A DNA stretch of 64,000 nucleotides from assembly GCA_028285305.1 (NCBI GenBank), contig JANQPV010000014.1, positions 1 through 64,000 on the forward strand. The letters are read 5' to 3'. The stretch comes from Alphaproteobacteria bacterium. Its GTDB lineage: Bacteria > Pseudomonadota > Alphaproteobacteria > SMXP01. A model generated the notes under the pieces. The model saw only the letters and a program-made list of their open reading frames with translations. It had not been told where the DNA came from and did no database searches. Shown here piece by piece: positions 16,051-23,787 of the stretch. Every line of letters starts with the position of its first letter. The first letter of the stretch is position 1. The translations under genes and the position numbers were made by a program.

Positions 16051-17027
16051 TGCTAAACAGAGTTAATCAAATCGATCTCGTCGGCTGCCCCGTCGGTGAG
16101 GGCGGTCCTTCAACGGGATGCCGCCTGGGGCCGGATGCCTTGCGTCACCATGGGCTTGTTCAAGCCCTGCGCCGGGCCGGCCGGCCGGTATGGGATCGGG
16201 GCAATCTCTTGCGGGGATCGAGTGTTGAGCGCTTAAGCCCAATCTCCAATCCGGTCATCCATGACCTTTCCATTTGTGCGGCGTGGATCCGCATTTTGCA
16301 GAAGTCTGCTTACGATGCTTTTTTTCGGCCGGGTGTGCCTCTTTTTGTCGGCGGCGATCATCTTATGGCGGCCGGCACATTATCCGGAATTGCTCACGCG
16401 GCGGCGGAAACCCGCCAAGGTCTGTTTGTATTGTGGATAGATGCGCATGCAGACTTTCATACCTTAGAGACCACCCGATCAGGGAATCTGCATGGCACGC
16501 CCTTAGCCTATGTGACCGGTAGCCGGACATTCGAGGGTTTCTTCCCGGACCTTGCTGTGCCGGTCAGATCTGAGAACATTTGTGTGTTGGGCGCGCGCGC
16601 GATTGATCGCGCCGAATCCGAGCGGCTTGTGCGACGGGGTATAGAGCTGATTGAACCAGCAGCGCTTTCCACAGGTCATGGATGGCGCCGGTTGGACGCA
16701 TTTTTGGATCGAGTTCGGTTCTCGGGGGGGCATCTGCATCTCAGTTTCGATGTGGACGCGCTCGACCCCGATCTGGCACCCGGCGTGAATACGCCGGAGA
16801 TGGGTGGCCTCACGTACCAAGAGATTTCTGCACTGTTCGATGTGCTCCAGGCTGACGATTTGGTCGCTTCGGCAGATGTGGCTGAGCTCAATCCACTCCA
16901 AGATGAAAATGGTCGTACAGCCGATTTGCTTGTCCAATTGGCTTGCAGGCTTTTCCGCAGTGATACTTACCCACCCGCAATGAGGATGAAGGATTATGAA
17001 ACCACAGTTCGCTCCCACACCGCCTGA
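16050..17027 (+). CDS. rocF: Arginase
   Basis: Hydrolyses arginine to ornithine and urea in the cytoplasm with a dinuclear manganese centre. The 325-residue protein (ATG 16050) shows all metal-binding blocks of the ureohydrolase family: GGDH with His104, DAHADFH with Asp131, His133 and Asp135, and SFDVDALDP with Asp234 and Asp236. The motif PGVNTPEMGG follows. The GSGNLHG-equivalent segment (RSGNLHGTPLA) favours arginase over agmatinase. GTG 16041 and TTG 16020 are in-frame alternatives without better ribosome sites. The 3' end overlaps the ornithine cyclodeaminase gene by 32 bases, so its product is passed directly to the next enzyme of the operon. Confidence 0.93.
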   Translation: MLNRVNQIDLVGCPVGEGGPSTGCRLGPDALRHHGLVQALRRAGRPVWDRGNLLRGSSVERLSPISNPVIHDLSICAAWIRILQKSAYDAFFRPGVPLFVGGDHLMAAGTLSGIAHAAAETRQGLFVLWIDAHADFHTLETTRSGNLHGTPLAYVTGSRTFEGFFPDLAVPVRSENICVLGARAIDRAESERLVRRGIELIEPAALSTGHGWRRLDAFLDRVRFSGGHLHLSFDVDALDPDLAPGVNTPEMGGLTYQEISALFDVLQADDLVASADVAELNPLQDENGRTADLLVQLACRLFRSDTYPPAMRMKDYETTVRSHTA

Positions 17028-18060
17028 AGGCGTAAACATCGTCCCGTTTGTCAGCGTGGATCATATGATGAAACTTGTGCTAGCTGTCGGTGTCGAACGG
17101 TTTATGGCCGAGCTGGCCGAGTGTCTTCGGGAAGACTTTGCCCGATGGGCCTTGTTCGAGAAGGCGCCTCGCTATGCCTCCCATTCGCGCGAAGGCGTCA
17201 TTGAGTTGATGCCCGCAAGCGACGGTACATCGTTCGGCTTCAAATATGTGAATGGCCACCCTAAGAACACCAAGGAAGGCCTTCAAACCGTTACCGCCTT
17301 TGGCATCTTATCGGATGTTTACACAGGATATCCCGTTTTGTTGACGGAAATGACGTTCCTAACCGCACTGAGGACGGCGGCGACGTCGGCACTCGCCGCC
17401 AAATGCTTAGCGCCAAAGCCTGCTCGAACCATGGCGATTATTGGCAATGGCGCCCAAGCTGAGTTTCAGGCTCTTGCTTTCAAAGAAATCGTCGGCGTAG
17501 ATCGTTTGCGGCTGTTCGATATCGATCCTTATGCAACCCGAAAGTGCCTGACCAATTTACGAGGAAAAGGCTTTCATATCGCGACCTGCGCTTCTCCCGA
17601 AGAAGCCGTGGAGGGAGCCGAAATCGTCACCACGGTGACGGCGGACAAACAATATGCGACGATTTTGACGGACAATATGGTGGGCGCCGGGATCCACATC
17701 AACGCGATTGGCGGGGACTGTCCAGGAAAGACTGAGCTGCACAAGGACATATTGATGCGCTCGGACATTTATGTGGAGTATGAGCCGCAAACGCGGATCG
17801 AGGGTGAGATTCAACAATTGCCACATGATCATCCCGTGACGGAGCTTTGGAAGGTTATTGCTGACGAAGGACCCGGGCGACAGTCCGCGGATCAGATTAC
17901 GCTGTTTGACAGCGTCGGCTTTGCCATCGAAGACTTTTCGGCGCTTCGTTATGTGAAACGGCTTCTAAGAACCTATCCGCTCTATGACGATCTGGATATG
18001 CTGGCCGATCCGGATGAGCCTCGGGATCTGTATGGGATGTTGATGCGGTCCGCAGGGTAG
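16996..18060 (+). CDS. ocd: Ornithine cyclodeaminase
   Basis: Converts ornithine to proline with loss of ammonia, using NAD. The 354-residue protein has the usual length of the bacterial ornithine cyclodeaminase/mu-crystallin family. Seen are EMTFLTALRTAATSALAAK, the Rossmann turn IIGNGAQAEFQA, and TTVTADK followed by the INAIGGDCPGKTEL segment that carries the catalytic Asp region. It overlaps arginase by 32 bases. The two genes form an arginine-to-proline route opposite the AsnC-type regulator. No terminator is obvious behind it. Confidence 0.93.
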   Translation: MKPQFAPTPPEGVNIVPFVSVDHMMKLVLAVGVERFMAELAECLREDFARWALFEKAPRYASHSREGVIELMPASDGTSFGFKYVNGHPKNTKEGLQTVTAFGILSDVYTGYPVLLTEMTFLTALRTAATSALAAKCLAPKPARTMAIIGNGAQAEFQALAFKEIVGVDRLRLFDIDPYATRKCLTNLRGKGFHIATCASPEEAVEGAEIVTTVTADKQYATILTDNMVGAGIHINAIGGDCPGKTELHKDILMRSDIYVEYEPQTRIEGEIQQLPHDHPVTELWKVIADEGPGRQSADQITLFDSVGFAIEDFSALRYVKRLLRTYPLYDDLDMLADPDEPRDLYGMLMRSAG

Positions 18061-18082
18061 GGGGGCTTGGAGCGTATTGCAG

Positions 18083-18142
18083 TGCAAAATATTTGCATAC
18101 GCAACAAATGCTGCGTCAACGTTGCCTGCTTGACAATTGTCA
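18083..18142. promoter_or_regulatory. Palindromes upstream of the alpha/beta hydrolase gene
   Basis: Two small palindromes lie in the 130-base gap before 18191: TGCAAA-ATA-TTTGCA at 18083-18097, and the perfect TGACAATTGTCA at 18131-18142, which includes a TTGACA -35-like hexamer starting at 18130. They may be a promoter with a regulator site. No adjacent regulator gene is evident, so this is weak. Confidence 0.3.
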
Positions 18143-18190
18143 TGTGTCGTGACAGCTTTTCGGCCTGGGAGAATCGAGAAAGGGGCGTGG

Positions 18191-19000
18191 ATGTCTGATC
18201 TGTCTGCTGAGGATAGGGAGCCGATACGTACGCCGCCGCTCCATCACCTTTTCCTCGAATATCGCGCGGCTTTCGGACTGCCTAGTCTCACACTCAGCAA
18301 GAGTTTTCTCGGGAAAGCGCCGAAAGGCGACGGGCACCCCGTCTTTTTGTTTCCACCGTTTCTTGGGCCCGACATGGTCCTCTATCCGTTGCGGAACTAT
18401 CTGAGAAACCTCGGATATGTGGCGGAAACCTGGGGCTTGGGGATGAATTTGGGCGTGCCCTCAATCGGTGCAAACTTTGAACGCGCGGAGTACAGCTTTC
18501 TCGACTTCTTTAAGAGTGTACAAAAACAGCAGGCGACGCTCATCGGCTGGAGCTTGGGCGGCATCGTTGCCCGGGAAATGGCAAAGCGGCATCCGGAAAA
18601 GGTCCGGCAAGTGATTTCGCTGGGCAGTCCCTTTAACGGCGATATCTTTGCGTTGAGGGCGGGCAAAGTGCTGACAAAGTTGGCTGGGCCGGCGCAGACG
18701 CTGCAATTCATCCAAGAGATCTTCGACTTGCTCTATCATCCGCCGGAAGATGTTCCGTCAACGGCTGTCTTTTCAAAGTCGGATGGGATCGTGCCCTGGA
18801 AAAACGCGATCGAAAACAAAGCCGAGACCACCGATAATATTGAGGTTTACGCCAGTCATGTCGGGCTTGGGATCAATCCGTCCGTCTTTTTCGCCGTCGC
18901 CGACCGGTTGGCGCAAGCCACCGATGAGTGGCAACCGTTTCACCGGGAGTCGCGGTGGCGGAAGCTCATTTATCCGTCGTCGGGGCATTATTTCGGATAG
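18191..19000 (+). CDS. Alpha/beta hydrolase (esterase/lipase-like)
   Basis: A 269-residue alpha/beta-hydrolase-fold protein. The nucleophile elbow GWSLGG carries the presumed catalytic Ser. A likely acid is Asp in FSKSDGIVPW, and a likely catalytic His is in ASHVGLG. The oxyanion region FPPFLG precedes a PLRNYLRNLGYVAETWGLG helix-turn typical of lipase-like members. The ATG at 18191 is preferred because AAGGGG lies close upstream; a codon at 18137 would add 18 residues without support. There is no signal peptide, so it is cytoplasmic. It converges on the molybdopterin oxidoreductase gene, with a repeat unit in between. Substrate unknown. Confidence 0.8.
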   Translation: MSDLSAEDREPIRTPPLHHLFLEYRAAFGLPSLTLSKSFLGKAPKGDGHPVFLFPPFLGPDMVLYPLRNYLRNLGYVAETWGLGMNLGVPSIGANFERAEYSFLDFFKSVQKQQATLIGWSLGGIVAREMAKRHPEKVRQVISLGSPFNGDIFALRAGKVLTKLAGPAQTLQFIQEIFDLLYHPPEDVPSTAVFSKSDGIVPWKNAIENKAETTDNIEVYASHVGLGINPSVFFAVADRLAQATDEWQPFHRESRWRKLIYPSSGHYFG

Positions 19001-19013
19001 GTGGCGTTTAGAC

Positions 19014-19110
19014 GTCATCGCGAGTAGTGCGCGAGGACGTAATCCATAGCAAGGTATTCGGAATTGGAAGCGCTGGATCGCCGCAGCCGCTGTTGCGGCC
19101 TCGCGATGAC
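19014..19110. repeat. Intergenic inverted-repeat element, GTCATCGCGAG family
   Basis: GTCATCGCGAG (19014-19024) and CTCGCGATGAC (19100-19110) are perfect inverted ends of a 97-base unit. The unit also contains AATCCA (19041-19046) and TGGAT (19074-19078) in mirror positions. The layout matches the proteobacterial GTCATTGCGAG...AATCCA palindromic repeats. It lies between convergent genes and codes for nothing. Confidence 0.75.
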
Positions 19111-19113
19111 GGA

Positions 19114-21360
19114 TCAGTGTGTGCGGGCGGGCGCCACCTCCACCGGTATCCCGTTTAACACTGCCGTCCCTGTGAGCGGCTCAAGAAGGGTGTCGTCCGC
19201 GAGCAAGTTCATATTCACCCCCGGACGGCCGGCGGCAATGGAGAGGTCCGTGCCCTCGTGATCATGCCCCCAACCATGGGGCAGACACACGGTGCCCTTC
19301 ATGACGGTCTCCGTGATTTCGACTTGAACCTCAAGCCGCCCGCGGTTTGAGGTAATGGTCGCGTGCTCTTGATTTCCAATGCCCAGCTCTGCGGCGTCTT
19401 CGGGATGGAGCATCAAGGTGCAGCGATAGGGGCCTTTTGCAAGGACCGGCAGATTGTGAAGCCAGGAATTGTTGGAGCGAACCTGTCGGCGCCCGAACAG
19501 CATGAGTTTGTTGGACGTGGCGGCATTTAGGTGGTCTTCCAGCTGATCGATTCCTGTGATGATTTCATGTGGTGCACACTCGATCTTGCCGGACGGCGTG
19601 CGCAAACATTCCGGAAGGCGCGGTGTTAGGGGACCCAGATCGACGCTGTTGGGTGACTCTGCGACAGAAGCGTACGTCAAACCATCGGGCTTCGTGCCGA
19701 AGGCGTCTCCATAAGCGCCGGTTCGAAGGGCGACTTCGGTCAGGCGTTCCGCGCCGCCTTCTGCTTCCAAAGATGTGAAGATCTCTTGCGGATCGCGTCC
19801 AGCGATGGAGCTGTGCTCGTCCGCCGTTAGGGAAGAAATCTGAGCGAAAACGATTTGGTCTTCCATGGCAGCCAGGGCGTTGTCCCCCAAGACACCATGG
19901 CCGCCGGCAATGGCCGACAGCTGCAAAAGCACCTGCCATTCGGTGGGACGATCCGATGGGAAGAGAGGAGAGGATAGGCGCGCTACATTGCGCGTAGCCA
20001 TGGGGCTCAAGTAGTAGTCGTAATGGCTTTTCTCGAAAGGAGACGTGCCGGGCAGGATGACGTCCGCATGGCGGGTGGTTTCGTTCAAGTAAATGTCGAG
20101 GGACACCATGAAGTCGAGCTGTTCGAAGGCCTCAGCAAGGCGGTCCCCATTGGGAATGCTCAAAACGGGGTTGCCGCCGAGTGTAATCAGAGTGCGGATT
20201 TGACCGTCGCCGGGCGTCTCGATTTCTTCCGCCAGGCAGGCGACGGGCAAGTTGTTCATGACTTCGGGGATACCGCGGACACGGCTTGCGTATTTGTAGA
20301 CGGTTTCGCCTTTACCGATCCCTGGCCTTCCAACGGCATTGTCGGCGAAGGCAGGTGCTTTGGCGAACATCGAGCCGCCCTCTACATCCAAGTTGCCGGC
20401 GGCGATGTTCGCGATCTCGAGGAGCCAGCTGGTGAGAGCCCCGTGCTTTTGGGTGGTCGTGCCCATGCGGCCGTAAATGGCCGCCCGCTTTGTTATTGCG
20501 AGGTCCCGGGCGATGTCGCGAATGGTGTTGGCGTCGATGCCGCAGATGGGTGCCACCGTTTCCGGCACGAACGTGTGGGTGAGGGGCTCGATCTTTTCGA
20601 AGTCCTTTAGGTGAGGGCGGATATATGCAGTATCGGTGAGGTTCTCTGCAAACAGAACGTTCAGGACGCCCATCAAGAAAAAGGCGTCCGTGCCCGGCTT
20701 GATGAAGTGATGATTGTCTGCCGCCTCCGCCGTTTCCGTGCGGCGGGGGTCGATGACGACCATGCGGCCGCCGCGCGCCTGCATGCGCTTGAGTCTGCCC
20801 CGGAAATTGGGCACCATCCACAAACTGCCGTTGGAGACGATGGGATTGGCGCCGAGCATCACAATGTAATCGCTGCGGTCGATATCGGGGACAGGTATGG
20901 AGAGCCAGGTACCGTACATCAATCCGCAGGCGAATTGCTTGGGAATTTGGTCGACGGATCCGGCGCTGAAGATGTTGGGGGATTGTAGCGCCATGCCCAA
21001 AGGGCCTAGCCCCAAGCCCAACTCGAAATTGTGGGCGGTCGGATTGCCGATATAGATCGCAGACGAAAGCGGGCCGTTGTCCTTCAAGATTGGGGGCAGA
21101 CGTTTTTCGATTTCTGTAAAGGCCTCGTCCCAAGCGGCCACTTCGTGCTTGCCGTTGCGTTTGATGAGCGGTGTGCGAAGGCGATCAGGGTCGTCGTGGA
21201 GTTCTTTGAGTGAGACGCCTTTCGGGCAGATGTAGCCTTCAGAAAAGAGGTCATCCGGGTTTGCCCGGACCTGTTTGACCTCGCTGCCGTCGGTTGTGAC
21301 GATCAAGCCGCAGCCGGCTTCGCAAATGGGACAGATCCGGTGGTGGGTTTCAGTCGGCAT
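19114..21360 (-). CDS. Molybdopterin oxidoreductase, [4Fe-4S] and bis-MGD containing
   Basis: A 748-residue enzyme of the DMSO reductase superfamily. Residues Cys10, Cys13, Cys17 and Cys45 (C-x2-C-x3-C-x27-C, ending ICPKG) bind a [4Fe-4S] cluster. The molybdopterin domain follows with GANPIVSNGS, VVIDPRRTETAE and YGRMGTTTQKHG. The C-terminal molydopterin dinucleotide-binding domain includes LPHGWGHDHEGTDLS. There is no Tat signal, so it is cytoplasmic. Its exact substrate cannot be read; it resembles the formate dehydrogenase-H/assimilatory-type branch. A GTG 12 bases upstream is an alternative start. The mobA gene 4.6 kb away makes its guanylylated cofactor. Confidence 0.88.
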   Translation of the reverse strand: MPTETHHRICPICEAGCGLIVTTDGSEVKQVRANPDDLFSEGYICPKGVSLKELHDDPDRLRTPLIKRNGKHEVAAWDEAFTEIEKRLPPILKDNGPLSSAIYIGNPTAHNFELGLGLGPLGMALQSPNIFSAGSVDQIPKQFACGLMYGTWLSIPVPDIDRSDYIVMLGANPIVSNGSLWMVPNFRGRLKRMQARGGRMVVIDPRRTETAEAADNHHFIKPGTDAFFLMGVLNVLFAENLTDTAYIRPHLKDFEKIEPLTHTFVPETVAPICGIDANTIRDIARDLAITKRAAIYGRMGTTTQKHGALTSWLLEIANIAAGNLDVEGGSMFAKAPAFADNAVGRPGIGKGETVYKYASRVRGIPEVMNNLPVACLAEEIETPGDGQIRTLITLGGNPVLSIPNGDRLAEAFEQLDFMVSLDIYLNETTRHADVILPGTSPFEKSHYDYYLSPMATRNVARLSSPLFPSDRPTEWQVLLQLSAIAGGHGVLGDNALAAMEDQIVFAQISSLTADEHSSIAGRDPQEIFTSLEAEGGAERLTEVALRTGAYGDAFGTKPDGLTYASVAESPNSVDLGPLTPRLPECLRTPSGKIECAPHEIITGIDQLEDHLNAATSNKLMLFGRRQVRSNNSWLHNLPVLAKGPYRCTLMLHPEDAAELGIGNQEHATITSNRGRLEVQVEITETVMKGTVCLPHGWGHDHEGTDLSIAAGRPGVNMNLLADDTLLEPLTGTAVLNGIPVEVAPARTH

Positions 21361-21374
21361 GAAGCATCTCACTT

Positions 21375-21411
21375 ACAAAAGAGCCGCGAAGGAGAACTCC
21401 GCGGCTTTTGT
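21375..21411 (-). terminator. Intrinsic terminator behind the thiolase gene
   Basis: A GC-rich hairpin pairs GCCGCG (21383-21388) with CGCGGC (21400-21405), extended by ACAAAA / TTTTGT across a two-base bulge. Read on the minus strand it ends in CTCTTTTGT. It sits directly after the thiolase stop and before the oxidoreductase start, separating the two transcription units. Confidence 0.7.
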
Positions 21412-21432
21412 CATTGGTCTGCGGAATAAAGA

Positions 21433-22638
21433 CTAAAGTCCGCTCTTTTCCAAGATGTGAACGCCGCAAGCGGAACCCAGGCCGATAACGTGAGCGAGGC
21501 CCACTTTGGCGCCCTCGATCTGACGATCACCGCATTCGCCGCGCACGTGCTGGCAGACTTCCCAGATGTTGGCGATGCCCGTCGCCGAGATGGGGTGGCC
21601 CTTGGATTGGAGGCCGCCGGAGACGTTGACCGGGGTCTTGCCGTCCCGCCACGTGGCGCCCGATTGGAAGAAGTCCGAGGCGCCGCCTTCGTCGCACAGC
21701 ATTAGATTGTCGTAGTGGACAAGCTCGGCGGTGGCGAAGCAGTCGTGCAGTTCGACCAGGTCCAGATCCTCCGGCCCGACGCCCGCTTGCTCGTACGCGG
21801 TCTTGGCTGCGTTGCGTGTCAGCGTGTTGACGTTGGGCAAGATCTGGCAGGCTTCTTCGTAGGGGTCGGTTGTCAGGACCGAGGCGGTCACCTTCACCGC
21901 CCGGCGCTGCTGCTCCAGGGACAGTGTTTTCAGCTTCTCGCCGCTCACGACAACCGCCGCTGCAGCGCCGTCGCAGTTGGCCGAGCACATGGGCCGTGTG
22001 TTGGGGTAGGCGATCATGACGTCTTCCATGATCTGTTCCGCCGGCATGGCTTTCGTATAGGCCGCGAGCGGATTGAGGGTCGAGTGGAAGTGGTTCTTTT
22101 CACTGATCTTGGCGAAGAGTTCAAAGCTGGTGCCGCCATATTTGTGACCGTACTCCATGCCGATTTGAGCAAAGACGCCGGGCATGGTTTCTGTTCCGAT
22201 TCGACCGTCGACAGGTGCCACCGCGCCGTAGCGGCCGGAGGGTTCCCATTCATCGCTGCCGGTCTTGGCGGTATTGCCGCTGAGGAGGCCCGCGCCTGCC
22301 AGTTTTTCAACACCGACGGCGAGGCCCATGTCGCATTCGCCAGCTTTGACCGCCATGATCACGGTGCGCAGTGCGGTGGCTCCCGTGGCACAGGCGTTGG
22401 TGACGTTGTAGGCGGGGATGCCGGTCTGGCCGATCTGTTTTTGTAACTGCTGGGCGATGCCGCCGGCGCCGCGCAGATTGCCGGCCGCCATGACGCCGAT
22501 GTCCTTCATGCTGACGCCAGCGTCTTTTAGAGCTTCTTGGATGGCTTCGGCGCCCAAATCGACAATGTCCTTGTCCGGATGTTTGCCGAATTTGGTCATG
22601 TTGATGCCGAGGATCCAGATATCGTCACTTGCGCTCAT
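21433..22638 (-). CDS. Thiolase family protein (acetyl-CoA acyltransferase, SCP-x type)
   Basis: A 401-residue thiolase-fold enzyme. The nucleophile Cys83 is in NVTNACATGA. HDCFA, SKGHPISATG and GLGSACG near the C-terminus supply the remaining catalytic His and Cys, so it appears catalytically complete. The sequence style (GINMTKFGKHPDK at the N-terminus) is that of the SCP-x/lipid-transfer thiolases, which act on branched or steroid-like 3-ketoacyl-CoAs. The ATG at 22638 has AAGGAGAAA upstream; a start 13 codons earlier is unlikely. It lies 39 bases behind the DUF35 gene, the usual partner of this thiolase group. Confidence 0.9.
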   Translation of the reverse strand: MSASDDIWILGINMTKFGKHPDKDIVDLGAEAIQEALKDAGVSMKDIGVMAAGNLRGAGGIAQQLQKQIGQTGIPAYNVTNACATGATALRTVIMAVKAGECDMGLAVGVEKLAGAGLLSGNTAKTGSDEWEPSGRYGAVAPVDGRIGTETMPGVFAQIGMEYGHKYGGTSFELFAKISEKNHFHSTLNPLAAYTKAMPAEQIMEDVMIAYPNTRPMCSANCDGAAAAVVVSGEKLKTLSLEQQRRAVKVTASVLTTDPYEEACQILPNVNTLTRNAAKTAYEQAGVGPEDLDLVELHDCFATAELVHYDNLMLCDEGGASDFFQSGATWRDGKTPVNVSGGLQSKGHPISATGIANIWEVCQHVRGECGDRQIEGAKVGLAHVIGLGSACGVHILEKSGL

Positions 22639-22677
22639 GGTCGTTTCTCCTTGGTGAATTCTCTTTGATTGGCTCAA

Positions 22678-23073
22678 TTAGGCGGCCGGTTCGAAACCGA
22701 ATCCAACGGCCTCGGTGCCGCTGGCATCCTTGCCCATGGAATAGGTGGCGAGGCGGACCTTCATGCCGAGGGAAACATGATCCGGATCCGGCTCGGTGTT
22801 GATGATGTTGGCCCGCACCGATGTGCCGCCGCAATCGACCACAGCCGATACGAACGGGGTGGGAATGCCGGCCGCCGCATGAGCGACGATTGTGAAGGCG
22901 CGCACCTCGCCATCAGTAGCGATATCGACTTTCTTGAACTCGGTGCCGGAACAGTTGGCGCAGGCGTTGCGGCGGTCAAAAAATCTCGCGCCGCAATTGG
23001 TGCACTCGTTGGCCACCAGGTGCGGGTGTTCTCCCAAAGACAGATAGTCGACGAGGGGGACCTGATTTGACAT
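22678..23073 (-). CDS. DUF35 protein: zinc ribbon and OB-fold, thiolase partner
   Basis: A 131-residue two-domain protein. The rubredoxin-like zinc ribbon uses Cys24, Cys27, Cys38 and Cys41 (ECTNCG and ACANCSG). The OB-fold follows from about residue 50 (DGEVRAFTIVAHA, then GMKVRLATYSMG). In characterised systems such proteins form complexes with thiolases and related enzymes and help hold or channel acyl-CoA. The ATG at 23073 is preceded by GGAGAAATC. A longer reading frame to 23301 exists but its extra part lies across repeat DNA. It is the first gene of a two-gene operon with the thiolase. Confidence 0.9.
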   Translation of the reverse strand: MSNQVPLVDYLSLGEHPHLVANECTNCGARFFDRRNACANCSGTEFKKVDIATDGEVRAFTIVAHAAAGIPTPFVSAVVDCGGTSVRANIINTEPDPDHVSLGMKVRLATYSMGKDASGTEAVGFGFEPAA

Positions 23074-23305
23074 TGATTTCTCCGTTTTCTCCCTAGGATC
23101 CGCGTTTCGAACGTCTGACCCCATTACTTCAATGATTTCCGATATCCAGCCCCAATTGGACGGGTTCGTCAAGCGGGGTGGCGGCAAAGCTGGGATGATT
23201 TCGGGCCGGGATGCGCTAGCGATCCAATAAGATCCGGCTTCTTCCCTTAGTTGCGCGCTCGCCGCCTGTGTCATAGTTTGGTTTCGCCCATCGATAACCA
23301 CTCAT

Positions 23306-23333
23306 GTCATCCTCGCGCATGCGAGGATCCAGG
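23306..23333. repeat. GTCAT palindromic repeat, left flank of the GIY-YIG gene
   Basis: ATCCTCGC (23309-23316) pairs with GCGAGGAT (23321-23328) around GCAT. It begins GTCATCC and ends ATCCAGG, the form of the alphaproteobacterial GTCATTCCCGC...GCGGGAATCCAG repeats. An inverted partner lies at 23654-23703. Confidence 0.75.
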
Positions 23334-23351
23334 AAACACAAAAGCTGAGAA

Positions 23352-23702
23352 GTGAAAGAAAAGCAGTTTTGCGTCTATGTCTTGGCCAGCAAAATGGGCG
23401 GCACCCTTTACATTGGAGTCACCAGTAATCTTATCCGGCGTGTTTATCAGCATAAGAACAAGCTCATCGACGGTTTCACAAAGAAGTACGGCGTGGACCG
23501 ACTGGTCTACTTTGAGGTTTATGATGATGCGGAAAATGCAATTCTCAGGGAAAAGCGCCTCAAACACTGGAATCGACAGTGGAAGATCAATCTTATTGAA
23601 GAGCATAATCCGGATTGGATCGATCTCTATCCTAGTCTGGTAAATCCCAATGCCCTGGATCCTCGGCAGAGTTTACGCCCGCGAAAGCGGGTGCGAGGAT
23701 GA
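23352..23702 (+). CDS. GIY-YIG domain nuclease-like protein
   Basis: A 116-residue single-domain protein of the UPF0213/GIY-YIG group. The motif is read as VYV (8-10) and YIG (20-22), followed by Arg29/Arg30 and His34 of VTSNLIRRVYQHK, and a conserved Glu in YDDAENAILREKRLKHW. The start is a GTG at 23352. Its last residues (DPRQSLRPRKRVRG) are encoded by the flanking GTCAT-type repeat, and its stop TGA lies inside that repeat. The whole unit is bounded by 11-base inverted ends. Members are predicted DNA endonucleases but the cellular role is not established. It sits between unrelated operons and looks mobile. Confidence 0.85.
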   Translation: MKEKQFCVYVLASKMGGTLYIGVTSNLIRRVYQHKNKLIDGFTKKYGVDRLVYFEVYDDAENAILREKRLKHWNRQWKINLIEEHNPDWIDLYPSLVNPNALDPRQSLRPRKRVRG

Positions 23703-23703
23703 C
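23654..23703. repeat. GTCAT palindromic repeat, right flank of the GIY-YIG gene
   Basis: An inverted relative of the element at 23306-23333. CCTGGATCCTCG opens it and GCGAGGATGAC closes it (23693-23703), with an inner hairpin CCCGC-GAAA-GCGGG at 23678-23691. GCGAGGATGAC is the exact inverse of GTCATCCTCGC at 23306-23316. The end of the GIY-YIG gene is coded inside it. Confidence 0.75.
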
Positions 23704-23787
23704 AGGGGTTTTGAACAATCGGACTAGATTGAAGTTCATGCGTAAAGTGGATTGCCGAACGATTACGAGAAATGGAAAAGATACTAA

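Noticed and set aside
20312-21133. A 273-codon minus-strand frame inside the molybdopterin oxidoreductase gene, and antisense frames at 20023-20988
   Set aside because: The oxidoreductase frame is continuous with intact cysteine motifs; the alternative products are Arg/His-rich and without motif.
21715-22446. A 243-codon plus-strand frame opposite the thiolase
   Set aside because: Antisense to a complete thiolase with catalytic Cys and His; no ribosome site of its own.
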